A DNA stretch of 64,000 nucleotides from an uncultured Dehalococcoidia bacterium (lineage in GTDB: Bacteria; Chloroflexota; Dehalococcoidia; Lucifugimonadales; JADFKI01), in the NCBI GenBank assembly GCA_958295865.1, contig CATQHF010000004.1:248001-312000 (forward strand), in the 5' to 3' direction. The stretch's first letter is position 1, and every line of letters begins with the position of its first letter. Positions 17,268 to 27,894 of the stretch are shown here, one piece after another. The notes beneath the pieces were generated by a model. The model saw only the letters and a program-made list of their open reading frames with translations, ran no database searches and was not told the origin of the DNA. A program made the translations under genes and the position numbers.

Positions 17268-17445
17268 CGTCATTCCCGTGAAAACGGGAATCCAGAACCT
17301 CAAAATATAGGCGCTTTCGCATATTTTAGGCTATCTCAAAGCGCTGGATTCCTGCTTTCGCAGGAATGACGGGTGGGTTAGCAGGAATAACGGGTGAGTG
17401 AACAGGAATGACGGGATGAAAAGTCAACATGTCAACAGAACCTAG
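17268..17445. repeat. dispersed two-hairpin repeat, family A, copy 2 with tail
   Basis: Complete core 17268-17372 (CCCGTGAAAACGGG hairpin, GCGCTTTCGCATATTTTAGG centre, CCTGCTTTCGCAGG hairpin), then degenerate extra GGAATGACGGG units and the tail ATGTCAACAGAACCTAG at 17429-17445. Confidence 0.85.
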
Positions 17446-17459
17446 TTTTCACCTATAAG

Positions 17460-18953
17460 ATGACATCCAGTTCTCGTGGCGCGCCTTACTTCGCGCTGGC
17501 GGCGGTATTCGCGGGCGTGTTCATTGCCGCGGACGACCAGACGGTGGTAGTTACCGTGCTGCCGCAGATTATGCTCGACCTGAACCTGACGGTCACGGAG
17601 CTTGGGCGCGCATCCTGGATTATCACGGGCTACCTGCTGGGCTATGTCGCCGCAATGCCGTTCATCGGCAGGCTCTCCGACATTTGGGGACATCGCAACA
17701 CCTTCATCGCGTCGCTGCTGCTGTTCATGCTCGGCTCGGTGGGGGTGGCGCTTGCGACCGACATCAATTGGCTGATAGGGCTGCGCGTGTTTCAGGCGCT
17801 TGGCGCGGGCGCGCTCGTGCCTATCGCCATAGCCATCGTAGGCGACCTGTTCGCGCCGGAGCGACGCGGCGCGCCGCTTGGTCTAGTCGGCGCTTCGGCG
17901 GAAGCGGGCGGCGTAATCGGGCCGCTCTGGGGCGGCGTCATCACCAAGTATCTGGCGTGGCAGTGGGTATTCTGGCTGAACATTCCGCTATGCGCCGCCG
18001 TGATTGCGCTCACGCTTTGGCTGCTGCCGCAAAGTCCGCGCTATCCCGCAAAGATGGACTACGCGGGCGGCGCGCTGATAACGCTGAGCCTGGCGGCGCT
18101 GACGCTGGGCATGGCGCGCATAGACCGGCTCGACGCTCTGACGATGCTATGGCTCGGGTTGGCGGCGGTGTCGCTTGCCCTGTTCATCGCTCGGCAGAGA
18201 ACCGCGTCCGAGCCGCTGCTGCCGCGCGCCATGTTCCGCGCAAGAGCATTCGCAGCCGCAAATGCGTCGCACCTGCTCATCGGCGGGGCGCTCATAATCG
18301 GCATGGTAACGATTCCGTTGATGGCGAACACGCTGCTGGGGGAAACGCCGCTTGGGGGCGGGCTGCTGCTGCTGCGTATGACGGCGGCAATTCCCGTTGG
18401 CGCGGTGATAGGCGGTATCGCCTGCCAACGCTGCGACTATCGCCTGCCCGCCGCGCTGGGTCTGCTGCTTGCCGCGCTGGGGTTTTTGCTCATGAGCGGC
18501 TGGGAACTGGACATAGCCGACCCGTGGCTGACTGTGCATCTGGCAACGGCAGGCTTGGGCTTTGGCTTGCTCATCGCGCCCATCGCGCTTGCCGCCACGA
18601 ACTCGGTCGGCGAGGAAGTGCGCGGAGCGGCGGCGGCGCTCATAACCACGATGCGCGTTGTGGGCATGACGCTGGGCATAGCTGCGCTGACGGCATGGGG
18701 AACCGGCAGGTTCGACGCGCTAATCGCGGGCATAGGCGCGCCTTTCGCGCTGGCAGGCGAGACGCCTCAGCAGGCGCAGGCGCGTATCGCGGAGGTTCAG
18801 CAGCAGCTCACAGAGGCGGGGCTAACGCTGTTCGGCGATTTCTTCGTAGTGGCGATGGCGCTTTGTCTCGCCGCGCTGCTGCCGACGGCGTTTATGGCTT
18901 GGCGCAAGGGCGGCGCTGATACGGACGCACGGAATAGACCGGATAAGGTTTAG
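17460..18953 (+). CDS. MFS transporter, DHA2 (EmrB/QacA) type, 14 TM
   Basis: A 497-residue membrane protein with about 14 hydrophobic helices. Motif A is clear (GRLSDIWGHRNT), the first helix carries DDQTVVVTVLPQI, typical of DHA2 drug/H+ antiporters, and motif C-like glycines occur in EAGGVIGPLWGGV. Likely exports a small hydrophobic compound; substrate unknown. No ribosome site is evident before the ATG at 17460, and a short repeat-derived ORF (starting at ATG 17429) ends one base before this ATG. Confidence 0.9.
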   Translation: MTSSSRGAPYFALAAVFAGVFIAADDQTVVVTVLPQIMLDLNLTVTELGRASWIITGYLLGYVAAMPFIGRLSDIWGHRNTFIASLLLFMLGSVGVALATDINWLIGLRVFQALGAGALVPIAIAIVGDLFAPERRGAPLGLVGASAEAGGVIGPLWGGVITKYLAWQWVFWLNIPLCAAVIALTLWLLPQSPRYPAKMDYAGGALITLSLAALTLGMARIDRLDALTMLWLGLAAVSLALFIARQRTASEPLLPRAMFRARAFAAANASHLLIGGALIIGMVTIPLMANTLLGETPLGGGLLLLRMTAAIPVGAVIGGIACQRCDYRLPAALGLLLAALGFLLMSGWELDIADPWLTVHLATAGLGFGLLIAPIALAATNSVGEEVRGAAAALITTMRVVGMTLGIAALTAWGTGRFDALIAGIGAPFALAGETPQQAQARIAEVQQQLTEAGLTLFGDFFVVAMALCLAALLPTAFMAWRKGGADTDARNRPDKV

Positions 18954-18957
18954 GTCG

Positions 18958-18966
18958 TGCTATAAT
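18958..18966 (+). promoter_or_regulatory. extended -10 promoter before 18998
   Basis: TGCTATAAT is a perfect -10 with the extended TGn element, 31 bp before the next start. No -35 is needed for such promoters and none is obvious. Confidence 0.55.
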
Positions 18967-18997
18967 CCGCCATATTCCAACCTGCGGAGGGCGACTA

Positions 18998-20122
18998 ATG
19001 GGCTGGTCAATTCATCATCCGGTAGGGCTAATTCACTACACGCCGACAGCGTGCTATCGCGGTTATACGCTATTCTCCACAACGCGAGGCGGGAAATATG
19101 CCTACCTGATTGATATGAACGGCAATGTCGTCCACCGCTGGCATTCGGACGAGGGGATTCACTACGCCTACCTGCTGGACAACGGCAACCTGCTGTGCCG
19201 CACCGCGCCGCCGAAAGACGCGGGCGGCATCGAGACCCTGGGAGGCTCATCGGCCGGCGTCCTGGAACTGGACTGGGACGGCAACCTAGTATGGGCTTAC
19301 CGAGACGATATGCTGCACCATGACTACGAGCGGCTGCCCAACGGCAACACGCTGCTGCTGCTGTGGGAGCGGCTGTCGGAGGATTTGGCGGCGCAAGTTC
19401 AAGGTGGCTACGATGAGGATTTCGCGCCCGGTATGCAAGGGGATCTGGTGCGCGAGGTTACGCCCGACGGCGCGACAGTCTCCGAATGGCGGGCGTGGGA
19501 GCATTTGGATGTCAACGAGGATGTAATCTGCCCCCTGGAAGCGCGCCGTGAGTGGTCACACGGCAATACCCTGAATGTTACTCCGAATGGCGATCTGTTG
19601 GTCAGCTATCGCCAGATCAGCGCTGTGGGCATCGTCGACCGCGCCACCGGAGCGTTCAAGTGGAAGTGGGGTCCCGGGGAGATTTACCACCAGCACAATC
19701 CCAGGTGGCTGGCGAGCGGGCGCGTGCTGATTTTCGACAACGGCGCACATCGGCGCGGCGCAAGTCGCTCGCGCGTCATCGAAGTTGACCCCACAACCAA
19801 CGAAATCCACTGGGAATATCAGGGCGCGCCGGACATCTCATTTTACAGCTACAACATCAGCGGCGCGGAACGCCTGCCCAACGGCAACACACTCATCTGT
19901 GAGGGCGCGCCGGGGCGTCTTTTCGAGGTGACGCCCCGAGGCGAAGTCGTGTGGGAGTACATCAATCCGTTTTTCGCGCGCAGAGAAACGGCGGGCGGCG
20001 CGCAAGCGGAGCAATCCAACGCCACATTCCGCTGCCACCGTTACGGCGCGGACCATCCGGCGCTTTCCGGGCGGGATTTGGATCCCGCGCGATATGCCGG
20101 CCTGAATCGGCTGCTGAGCTGA
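18998..20122 (+). CDS. arylsulfotransferase (ASST)-like beta-propeller protein
   Basis: The 374-residue product has repeated beta-blade motifs of the form (D/N)GN(L/V)VW / LPNGNTLL and internal WSHGNTLNVTPNGDLLVSYR, typical of aryl-sulfate sulfotransferases. These move sulfate between phenolic compounds without PAPS. There is no signal peptide, whereas many ASSTs are periplasmic, so a cytoplasmic relative with another activity is possible. A GGAGGG site precedes the ATG. It sits just upstream of a rhodanese and a sulfite-oxidase-like gene, suggesting organosulfur metabolism. Confidence 0.75.
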   Translation: MGWSIHHPVGLIHYTPTACYRGYTLFSTTRGGKYAYLIDMNGNVVHRWHSDEGIHYAYLLDNGNLLCRTAPPKDAGGIETLGGSSAGVLELDWDGNLVWAYRDDMLHHDYERLPNGNTLLLLWERLSEDLAAQVQGGYDEDFAPGMQGDLVREVTPDGATVSEWRAWEHLDVNEDVICPLEARREWSHGNTLNVTPNGDLLVSYRQISAVGIVDRATGAFKWKWGPGEIYHQHNPRWLASGRVLIFDNGAHRRGASRSRVIEVDPTTNEIHWEYQGAPDISFYSYNISGAERLPNGNTLICEGAPGRLFEVTPRGEVVWEYINPFFARRETAGGAQAEQSNATFRCHRYGADHPALSGRDLDPARYAGLNRLLS

Positions 20123-20137
20123 ATCGAGCGCGGCGCA

Positions 20138-20167
20138 TTGGACTACTCCCAAGCATGGTGATAAAAT
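20138..20167 (+). promoter_or_regulatory. promoter candidate for the rhodanese gene
   Basis: TTGGAC (20138-20143), 18 bp, TAAAAT (20162-20167), with the gene start 91 bp downstream. Confidence 0.45.
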
Positions 20168-20258
20168 CCAGGCGGCGCCTACAGATAGAGGCGAGCGCGA
20201 AAGGCGTCAATCTTCACTTCGCATTTCAATAACCACAACCATAGGGGAGAGATATATC

Positions 20259-21098
20259 ATGGCTGAATATGCACATTCGGAATCATTGGTAAGCACAGAT
20301 TGGGTGGCGGCGCACGGCGGCGATGTCGGCGTGCGGCTTGTCGAGGTCGATGTCGATACGACGGCATACGAACAGGGGCATATCGCCGGGGCGGTCGGCT
20401 GGGACTGGACGGCGCAGCTCCAAGACACGCTCACGCGCGACATAATCTCCAAGTCGGACTTGGAGGCGCTGATGGGCGGCTCAGGCATAGGCAACGACAC
20501 AACGGTCGTGCTCTATGGCGACAACAACAACTGGTTCGCGGCATGGGCGTTCTGGCAGCTGCGGCTGTACAGACACGCCAGCTTGAAGCTGATGAACGGC
20601 GGGCGCGCCAAGTGGGAAGCGGAAGGACGCCCGCTAACCACCGATGCGCCGTCCCACGACGCCGTCAGCTACACCGCATCGGAGCCGGACAACAGCATCC
20701 GCGCCTTCCGCGAGGATGTGCTGAGCGCGGTTCAGAGCGGAAGCTCGTACTTCGTGGATGTGCGCTCGCCCGAAGAGTTCAGCGGCGAACTGCTCGCCCC
20801 GCCCGCGCTGCCGCAGGAAGGCTCGCAGCGCGGCGGTCATATCCCGGGCGCGACGAATGTGCCCTGGGCTACCGCCGTCGCCGAGGACGGCAGCTTCAAG
20901 TCCGCAGACGAGCTAATCGACATCTACGGCAGCGGGGTTGACAACTCCAAGCCGACCATCGCCTACTGCCGCATCGGTGAGCGCTCTTCGCACACATGGT
21001 TCGTGCTGACGCAGCTGCTCGGCCTGGACAATGTGACCAACTACGACGGCTCATGGACGGAGTACGGCAGCATCGTGCGCGCTCCGATTGAGCGGTAG
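20259..21098 (+). CDS. thiosulfate/3-mercaptopyruvate sulfurtransferase (tandem rhodanese)
   Basis: Two rhodanese domains in 279 residues. The N-terminal one is inactive (LYGDNNN at the active-site position). The C-terminal one carries the catalytic Cys237 in the loop YCRIGERSSH after SYFVDVRSPEEFSGE and GHIPGATNVPW. The loop CRIGER resembles thiosulfate sulfurtransferases more than mercaptopyruvate enzymes. It transfers sulfane sulfur to cyanide or a thiol acceptor. A GGGGAGAG site precedes the ATG, and a strong terminator lies 71 bp past the stop, between it and the sulfite-oxidase-like gene. Confidence 0.93.
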   Translation: MAEYAHSESLVSTDWVAAHGGDVGVRLVEVDVDTTAYEQGHIAGAVGWDWTAQLQDTLTRDIISKSDLEALMGGSGIGNDTTVVLYGDNNNWFAAWAFWQLRLYRHASLKLMNGGRAKWEAEGRPLTTDAPSHDAVSYTASEPDNSIRAFREDVLSAVQSGSSYFVDVRSPEEFSGELLAPPALPQEGSQRGGHIPGATNVPWATAVAEDGSFKSADELIDIYGSGVDNSKPTIAYCRIGERSSHTWFVLTQLLGLDNVTNYDGSWTEYGSIVRAPIER

Positions 21099-21168
21099 CA
21101 ATCGACGGCGACGCGCAGGCTCTAAACTTCCCCCAACAAGGGAAGGGACTAACAGGTAATGACCAATC

Positions 21169-21200
21169 GGGCGGCCTTGCTTCAACTTGGCCGCCCTTTT
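21169..21200 (+). terminator. intrinsic terminator after the rhodanese gene
   Basis: GGGCGGCC (21169-21176) and GGCCGCCC (21189-21196) form a perfect 8-bp stem followed by TTTT. It lies in front of the next start codon, which argues against the longer reading of that gene from 21159. Confidence 0.85.
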
Positions 21201-21218
21201 ACATCTATGGGTGAGATT

Positions 21219-22331
21219 ATGACACAGGAAGACCTTAAATCGCTGTTTCGGACGGTGGGCGACGGCAGCGGCTTGCGACAGGATAATACCTACTACGAAG
21301 AGGAACTCGCGCTGGCGTTCCGCAATCGGGGCATGCCGCTCGAGGGGCTGCGCTACGACATCACGCCGACGGGGATGCACTATCTGCTGATACACTTCGA
21401 CATTCCGGCGGTCGACGCCGACGCATGGCGGCTGAATATCGGCGGACTGGCGGCAAATCCGGTCAGCCTCAGCCTCGATGACATCAAGCGGCGTCCGAGC
21501 GTTACGATGCCGGTTACGATGGAGTGCGCGGGCAACGGCAGGGCGAGACTGAACCCGCGGCCGGTGAGCCAGCCCTGGCTGCTGGAAGCCATCGGCACGG
21601 CGGAGTGGACGGGAACGCCGTTGCGCGGCATACTCGACGATGCGGACATCGATTCAAGCGCGATAGAGCTCGTGTTCACCGGGCGCGATGAGGGCGTGCA
21701 GGGTGGCGAGGCGCAGTTCTACCAGCGCAGCCTGACGCTCGATGACGCAAGACGCGAAGAGGTGCTGCTCGCCTACGAGATGAACGGCGCGTCGCTGGAG
21801 CCGCAGCACGGCTACCCGTTGCGGCTGCTGGTGCCGGGCTGGTACGGAATGACAAGCGTAAAGTGGCTGGAGGACATCGAGGCGGTCGCAGAGCCGTTCA
21901 CCGGCTATCAGATGGAGCAGACATATCGCTACAAGAGTTCGCCGGACGACCCGGGCGAGCCGGTGAGCGTGATGCGGGTGCGGGCGCTGATGCTGCCGCC
22001 GGGCATACCGGACTTCATGACGCGCACGCGCCTTCTGAATGCGGGCGCGGTTACGCTGTCCGGCAAGGCTTGGGCGGGCAGGCTGAGCGTCAGCAAGGTT
22101 GAAGTGAGCGATGACGACGGGATGAGTTGGCAGGAAGCGGAACTAGGCAAGCAAGTGGGGCGGTTCGCATGGCGCAACTGGTCGTATCGCTGGGACGCCT
22201 CATCGGGGCGGCGCTTCCTGTGCGTGCGCGCCACGGACGAAGCTGGCAATGTTCAGCCAACGGCGCAGCCCTGGACGCTTCAAGGGATGGGGAACAATAT
22301 GGCGCAGCGAATTGAGGTTGTGGTGCGGTGA
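21219..22331 (+). CDS. sulfite oxidase-family molybdopterin enzyme
   Basis: A 370-residue cytoplasmic protein. The Moco-binding cysteine is Cys103 in VTMECAGNGR. The SUOX fold is seen in WRLNIGGLAANPVSLSLDDI, EWTGTPLRGIL and HGYPLRLLVPGWYGMTSVKWL. A C-terminal Mo-co dimerisation domain follows (VSKVEVSDDDGMSW). No haem or signal peptide is present. It may oxidise sulfite or a related substrate. The start at ATG 21219, 19 bp past the terminator, has a GGTGAG site; ATG 21207 is an alternative. Confidence 0.9.
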   Translation: MTQEDLKSLFRTVGDGSGLRQDNTYYEEELALAFRNRGMPLEGLRYDITPTGMHYLLIHFDIPAVDADAWRLNIGGLAANPVSLSLDDIKRRPSVTMPVTMECAGNGRARLNPRPVSQPWLLEAIGTAEWTGTPLRGILDDADIDSSAIELVFTGRDEGVQGGEAQFYQRSLTLDDARREEVLLAYEMNGASLEPQHGYPLRLLVPGWYGMTSVKWLEDIEAVAEPFTGYQMEQTYRYKSSPDDPGEPVSVMRVRALMLPPGIPDFMTRTRLLNAGAVTLSGKAWAGRLSVSKVEVSDDDGMSWQEAELGKQVGRFAWRNWSYRWDASSGRRFLCVRATDEAGNVQPTAQPWTLQGMGNNMAQRIEVVVR

Positions 22332-22377
22332 ACCGGAACAGAAAGCCGACATGGATTGACAAAACGGAGATGCTGAT

Positions 22378-23568
22378 ATGACAGACTTGCTATTGAAGGG
22401 CGGCGAGGTCATCGACCCGGCGCAGGGTGTCAGGGCGAAGTTGGATGTCGCGGTTACGGACGGGGTCATATCGGCGGTCGCGCCGAACATAAGCGCAGCC
22501 GACGCCAAGCGTGTCATCCATGTGAACGGCAACATCGTCATACCGGGCATGATCGACCTGCACACGCATGTGTATGAGGGCGTGAACCAGAACGGCATCA
22601 ACCCTGACCTGGCCGGGGTGCGTTCGGGCGTAACGACGGTGCTGGACGCGGGTAGTTCGGGCTGCTACACATTCGGAGGCTTCCCGCGCTACATCGTGCC
22701 TCGCGCAAAGACGCGCATATATTGCATGCTGCACATCTCGCGCGTGGGGTTGAGCTATCAGCCGGATACATCGCGCCGCGAGGACATCGACCTGGAAGAG
22801 ACGGTGAGCGTCATCAAGGCGAACAAGCCGCTAATCCAGGGCGTCAAGATTCGCGCCGTCGGTCCCGGAGTGCCGCGCATGGGCGTGGAGATGGTGCGGC
22901 TGGCGAAGCAGGCGGCTACCGAGGGCGGTGTGCGGCTGATGGTGCACATCGGCGACCGCAGCATCGCGGACGGCGACGGCACAGAGCCAACGATAACGCG
23001 CCGGCTGCTCCCCCTGCTGGATGAGGGGGACATCATAACGCACCTGTTCAGCGGCAATCCGGGGCGGATTATCGGCGCGGACGGCAAGGTTATTCAAGAG
23101 ATACTGGAAGCGCAGGCGCGGGGCGTGTTCCTGGATACGGCACACGGACGGCAGAACTTCAGCTTCCATGTGGCAAAGACGGCGCTGGATCAGGGCGTGC
23201 GTCCGCTAAGCATCAGCACGGATATGACGCCGCCGGGACGAATGAATACGGTGCACAGCATGACCGAGATGCTGGCGCGCTTCATGGCGCTGGGCTTCTC
23301 GCTGGAGGATGTGATACGCATGACGACAGTGAACCCGGCGCGGGCGCTTGGGATGGAAGATACGCTCGGCTCATTGGCGGCGGGCAGGCCGGCGGACATC
23401 AGCGTACTCAAGGAAGAGACGGGGGACTGGCGATTCCACGACACGGAAGGCGACACGCTTCGAGGCGACAAGGCGCTCGTGCCTGTCGTAACCGTCAAGG
23501 ATGGCGAAGCGTTCTCGCCGGACTGGGGTCCGCGCCCCTGGGGATGGCTGCCCGATTCGGCGAACTGA
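22378..23568 (+). CDS. amidohydrolase/deacetylase family metallohydrolase
   Basis: A 396-residue TIM-barrel amidohydrolase related to dihydroorotases. Metal ligands are in place: His62 and His64 (IDLHTHVY), Lys157 (GVKIRAVG, candidate carbamylated lysine), His190 (MVHIGDR), His222 (ITHLFSG) and Asp282 (STDMT). The N-terminal LLLKGGEVIDPAQG and C-terminal GSLAAGRPADISVL beta-sandwich strands are typical. The true substrate is unknown; relatives are annotated as deacetylases or isoaspartyl-like hydrolases. It follows the molybdoenzyme by 46 bp and is probably co-transcribed. Confidence 0.88.
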   Translation: MTDLLLKGGEVIDPAQGVRAKLDVAVTDGVISAVAPNISAADAKRVIHVNGNIVIPGMIDLHTHVYEGVNQNGINPDLAGVRSGVTTVLDAGSSGCYTFGGFPRYIVPRAKTRIYCMLHISRVGLSYQPDTSRREDIDLEETVSVIKANKPLIQGVKIRAVGPGVPRMGVEMVRLAKQAATEGGVRLMVHIGDRSIADGDGTEPTITRRLLPLLDEGDIITHLFSGNPGRIIGADGKVIQEILEAQARGVFLDTAHGRQNFSFHVAKTALDQGVRPLSISTDMTPPGRMNTVHSMTEMLARFMALGFSLEDVIRMTTVNPARALGMEDTLGSLAAGRPADISVLKEETGDWRFHDTEGDTLRGDKALVPVVTVKDGEAFSPDWGPRPWGWLPDSAN

Positions 23569-23601
23569 CAGGGCTAACATCGTTAGGTCGTGTGGACATT
23601 T

Positions 23602-23706
23602 GCGTCATTCCCGTGAAAACGGGAATCCAGAACTTCAAAATGTAGGCGCTTTCACATATTTTAGACCATATCAAAGCGCTGGATTCCTGCTTTCGCAGGA
23701 ATGACG
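23602..23706. repeat. dispersed two-hairpin repeat, family A, copy 3
   Basis: Full core in the same orientation as copy 2 (CCCGTGAAAACGGG then CCTGCTTTCGCAGG, about 105 bp), placed between the converging amidohydrolase and ligA genes, where its hairpins could serve as a bidirectional transcription stop. Confidence 0.85.
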
Positions 23707-23720
23707 AAGGGAAGGAACTA

Positions 23721-26153
<2,433 letters not shown>

Positions 26154-26282
26154 TCAATACTAGCACGGCGTTCAAGGCGTGTTATGGTTGCTTGGATTGC
26201 AGGATTGAAGAAAGCGAAAAGTGGACGCACCTTAGCATGCTGGATATACTCATAAGATAAATCTGAATTGAGGGATGACACT

Positions 26283-27203
26283 TTGCCCGAGTCAAAAGAG
26301 TTCCTGGAGTTCATCGCCAAGTATCCTCCGCTGCTGGCGATTGGAAATACGCCGATGGTCAAGGTCGACGCCGATTTCGACATCGGAGAAGCGGAGATAT
26401 ATGTCAAGTATGAGCATCTGAACCCGGGCGGTTCTATCAAGGACAGGCCCGTGCTGCGGATGCTGGTCGAGGCGATTCTCGCGGGCGAGCTGACGAAGGA
26501 CAAGTCCATAATAGACGCCACATCGGGCAATGCGGGCATCGCCTACGCGATGATTGGCGCGGTGCTGGGCTACCGCGTAACGCTCGTGATGCCGGAGAAC
26601 GCGAGCGAAGAGCGCAAGAAGCGGCTCATCGCGCACGGCGCGAACATCATATACACCGACCCGATGCTCGGCTACGACGAGGCGCTGTACGAGGTGAAGC
26701 GGCGCTATGAGAAGTCGCCGGACAAGTATTATTACAGCGACCAGTACAGCAACCCGAACAACCCGCAGGCGCACTACGACACGACGGCTAAGGAGATTCT
26801 GCGGCAAGCGCCGGACATAACGCACTTCGTAGCGGGCGTGGGCACGGGCGGCACCATCTCCGGCGTGGGACGGCGGCTGAAAGAGCGCAACCCGGACATC
26901 AAGATCATCAGCATCGACCCGCCGGAATGGCCGGGCGTGGAAGGGCTAAAGCCGCTGAGCGCGGGACACATCATCCCGGACACCTTCGATTCCACTGTGG
27001 TGGATGAGATGCTGGAGATAGATGTGGACGCCTCTTATGCGATGTCGCGCAGGCTGTCGGCGGTGGGGCTATTCGCGGGGCAGTCGTCGGGCGCATACAT
27101 GCAGGGCGCGCACGAGATAGCGCGGCGCGAACGCAGCGGCCGCATCGTCACCGTCTTCAACGACATCGGAGAGCGATATTTCAGCACGGGAATGTGGGGG
27201 TAA
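26283..27203 (+). CDS. cysteine synthase-family PLP enzyme
   Basis: A fold-type II PLP enzyme of 306 residues. The PLP lysine is Lys53 (NPGGSIKDRP), followed by DATSGNAGIA, the phosphate loop GVGTGGTISGVG and a C-terminal GQSSGAY. It most likely makes cysteine from O-acetylserine or O-phosphoserine and sulfide, although cystathionine synthase relatives look the same. Start: TTG 26283 is preferred because a GAGGG site sits 8 bp upstream; TTG 26268 would put that site inside the gene. No cysE is adjacent. Confidence 0.9.
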   Translation: MPESKEFLEFIAKYPPLLAIGNTPMVKVDADFDIGEAEIYVKYEHLNPGGSIKDRPVLRMLVEAILAGELTKDKSIIDATSGNAGIAYAMIGAVLGYRVTLVMPENASEERKKRLIAHGANIIYTDPMLGYDEALYEVKRRYEKSPDKYYYSDQYSNPNNPQAHYDTTAKEILRQAPDITHFVAGVGTGGTISGVGRRLKERNPDIKIISIDPPEWPGVEGLKPLSAGHIIPDTFDSTVVDEMLEIDVDASYAMSRRLSAVGLFAGQSSGAYMQGAHEIARRERSGRIVTVFNDIGERYFSTGMWG

Positions 27204-27280
27204 ATCCGTCAGTCTTTCAGCGTGTCAGTCGGTCAGTAGTGAGGGCTGACATAAATGCACAGGAAGGGATCAAGTCGGCA

Positions 27281-27526
27281 ATGGTATCGAAAGCGATAGA
27301 CACGGCTTTGAGCAATGAGAAAACTTTAGATGAAGAGGATGCGCTATATGAGCGATATGGCAAGCCGTTCGAAGCGGAACATTGGGGCAAGTTCATCGCC
27401 ATAGCGCCGGACGGCAGAACGCTGTTAGGCGCAGATATGGACGAAGTGTTTTTCGATGCGTCTGAAACTCTGGGCGCTAGTTTCATTATATTCAAGGTGG
27501 GGCAAATGGCGGTAGGAAGGATATGA
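27281..27526 (+). CDS. DUF5678-like small protein
   Basis: An 81-residue protein from ATG 27281 (AGGAAGGG upstream): a helical N-terminus and then YGKPFEAEHWGKFIAIAPDGRTLLGADMDEV, the W-G-K-(F/W)-(I/V)-A pattern of DUF5678. Its TGA overlaps the ATG of the aspartic-protease-like gene, so the two are coupled. DUF5678 proteins repeatedly occur beside retropepsin-like genes; the function is unknown. In-frame codons up to 27194 lack a ribosome site. Confidence 0.7.
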   Translation: MVSKAIDTALSNEKTLDEEDALYERYGKPFEAEHWGKFIAIAPDGRTLLGADMDEVFFDASETLGASFIIFKVGQMAVGRI

Positions 27527-27885
27527 CGAATGAACGCCTGGTAAGTCCTCACTTCCCCTACCTGCCTATCCGAGTTTATGCCCCTCACATAAACTACGAA
27601 GGCAACGCCCTGATTGATACCGGCTTTGCCGGGAGCGTTGTCCTGCCATCCAGCTATCTGCCCGACAATGTTCCTCCTGCGAGGCGTACAAGATGGATTC
27701 TCGCTGATGGCAGTCGTGTCAGCGCTCCGATTTACCGAGGAAGCGTAGCAGTCGGCGGGTTTCCTCCGCTGCCCTTTCAAACCACAATCACGATATTGGG
27801 CGACGAACCCATCATCGGCGTTCAGGTCATAAGGCATTTTTCGGTTATACTTGACCATGGGCAGCGAGTTATTGTCGAGCCGTAG
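27523..27885 (+). CDS. retropepsin-like aspartic protease (clan AA)
   Basis: A 120-residue protein with one Asp-Thr-Gly active-site motif (ALIDTGFAGSVVLP) and a downstream hydrophobic strand ending in IIGVQVIRHFSVILDHG, the layout of a single-lobe retropepsin that must dimerise. There are no viral or retron neighbours. Coupled to the DUF5678-like gene by a 4-bp overlap, so the pair probably acts together; cleavage of the partner or a partner's target is only a guess. Confidence 0.75.
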   Translation: MTNERLVSPHFPYLPIRVYAPHINYEGNALIDTGFAGSVVLPSSYLPDNVPPARRTRWILADGSRVSAPIYRGSVAVGGFPPLPFQTTITILGDEPIIGVQVIRHFSVILDHGQRVIVEP

Positions 27886-27894
27886 GCGGTAAGT

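Noticed and set aside
21159..21218. An N-terminal extension of the sulfite-oxidase-like protein
   Set aside because: The extra codons run through a perfect intrinsic terminator of the preceding gene and have no ribosome site.
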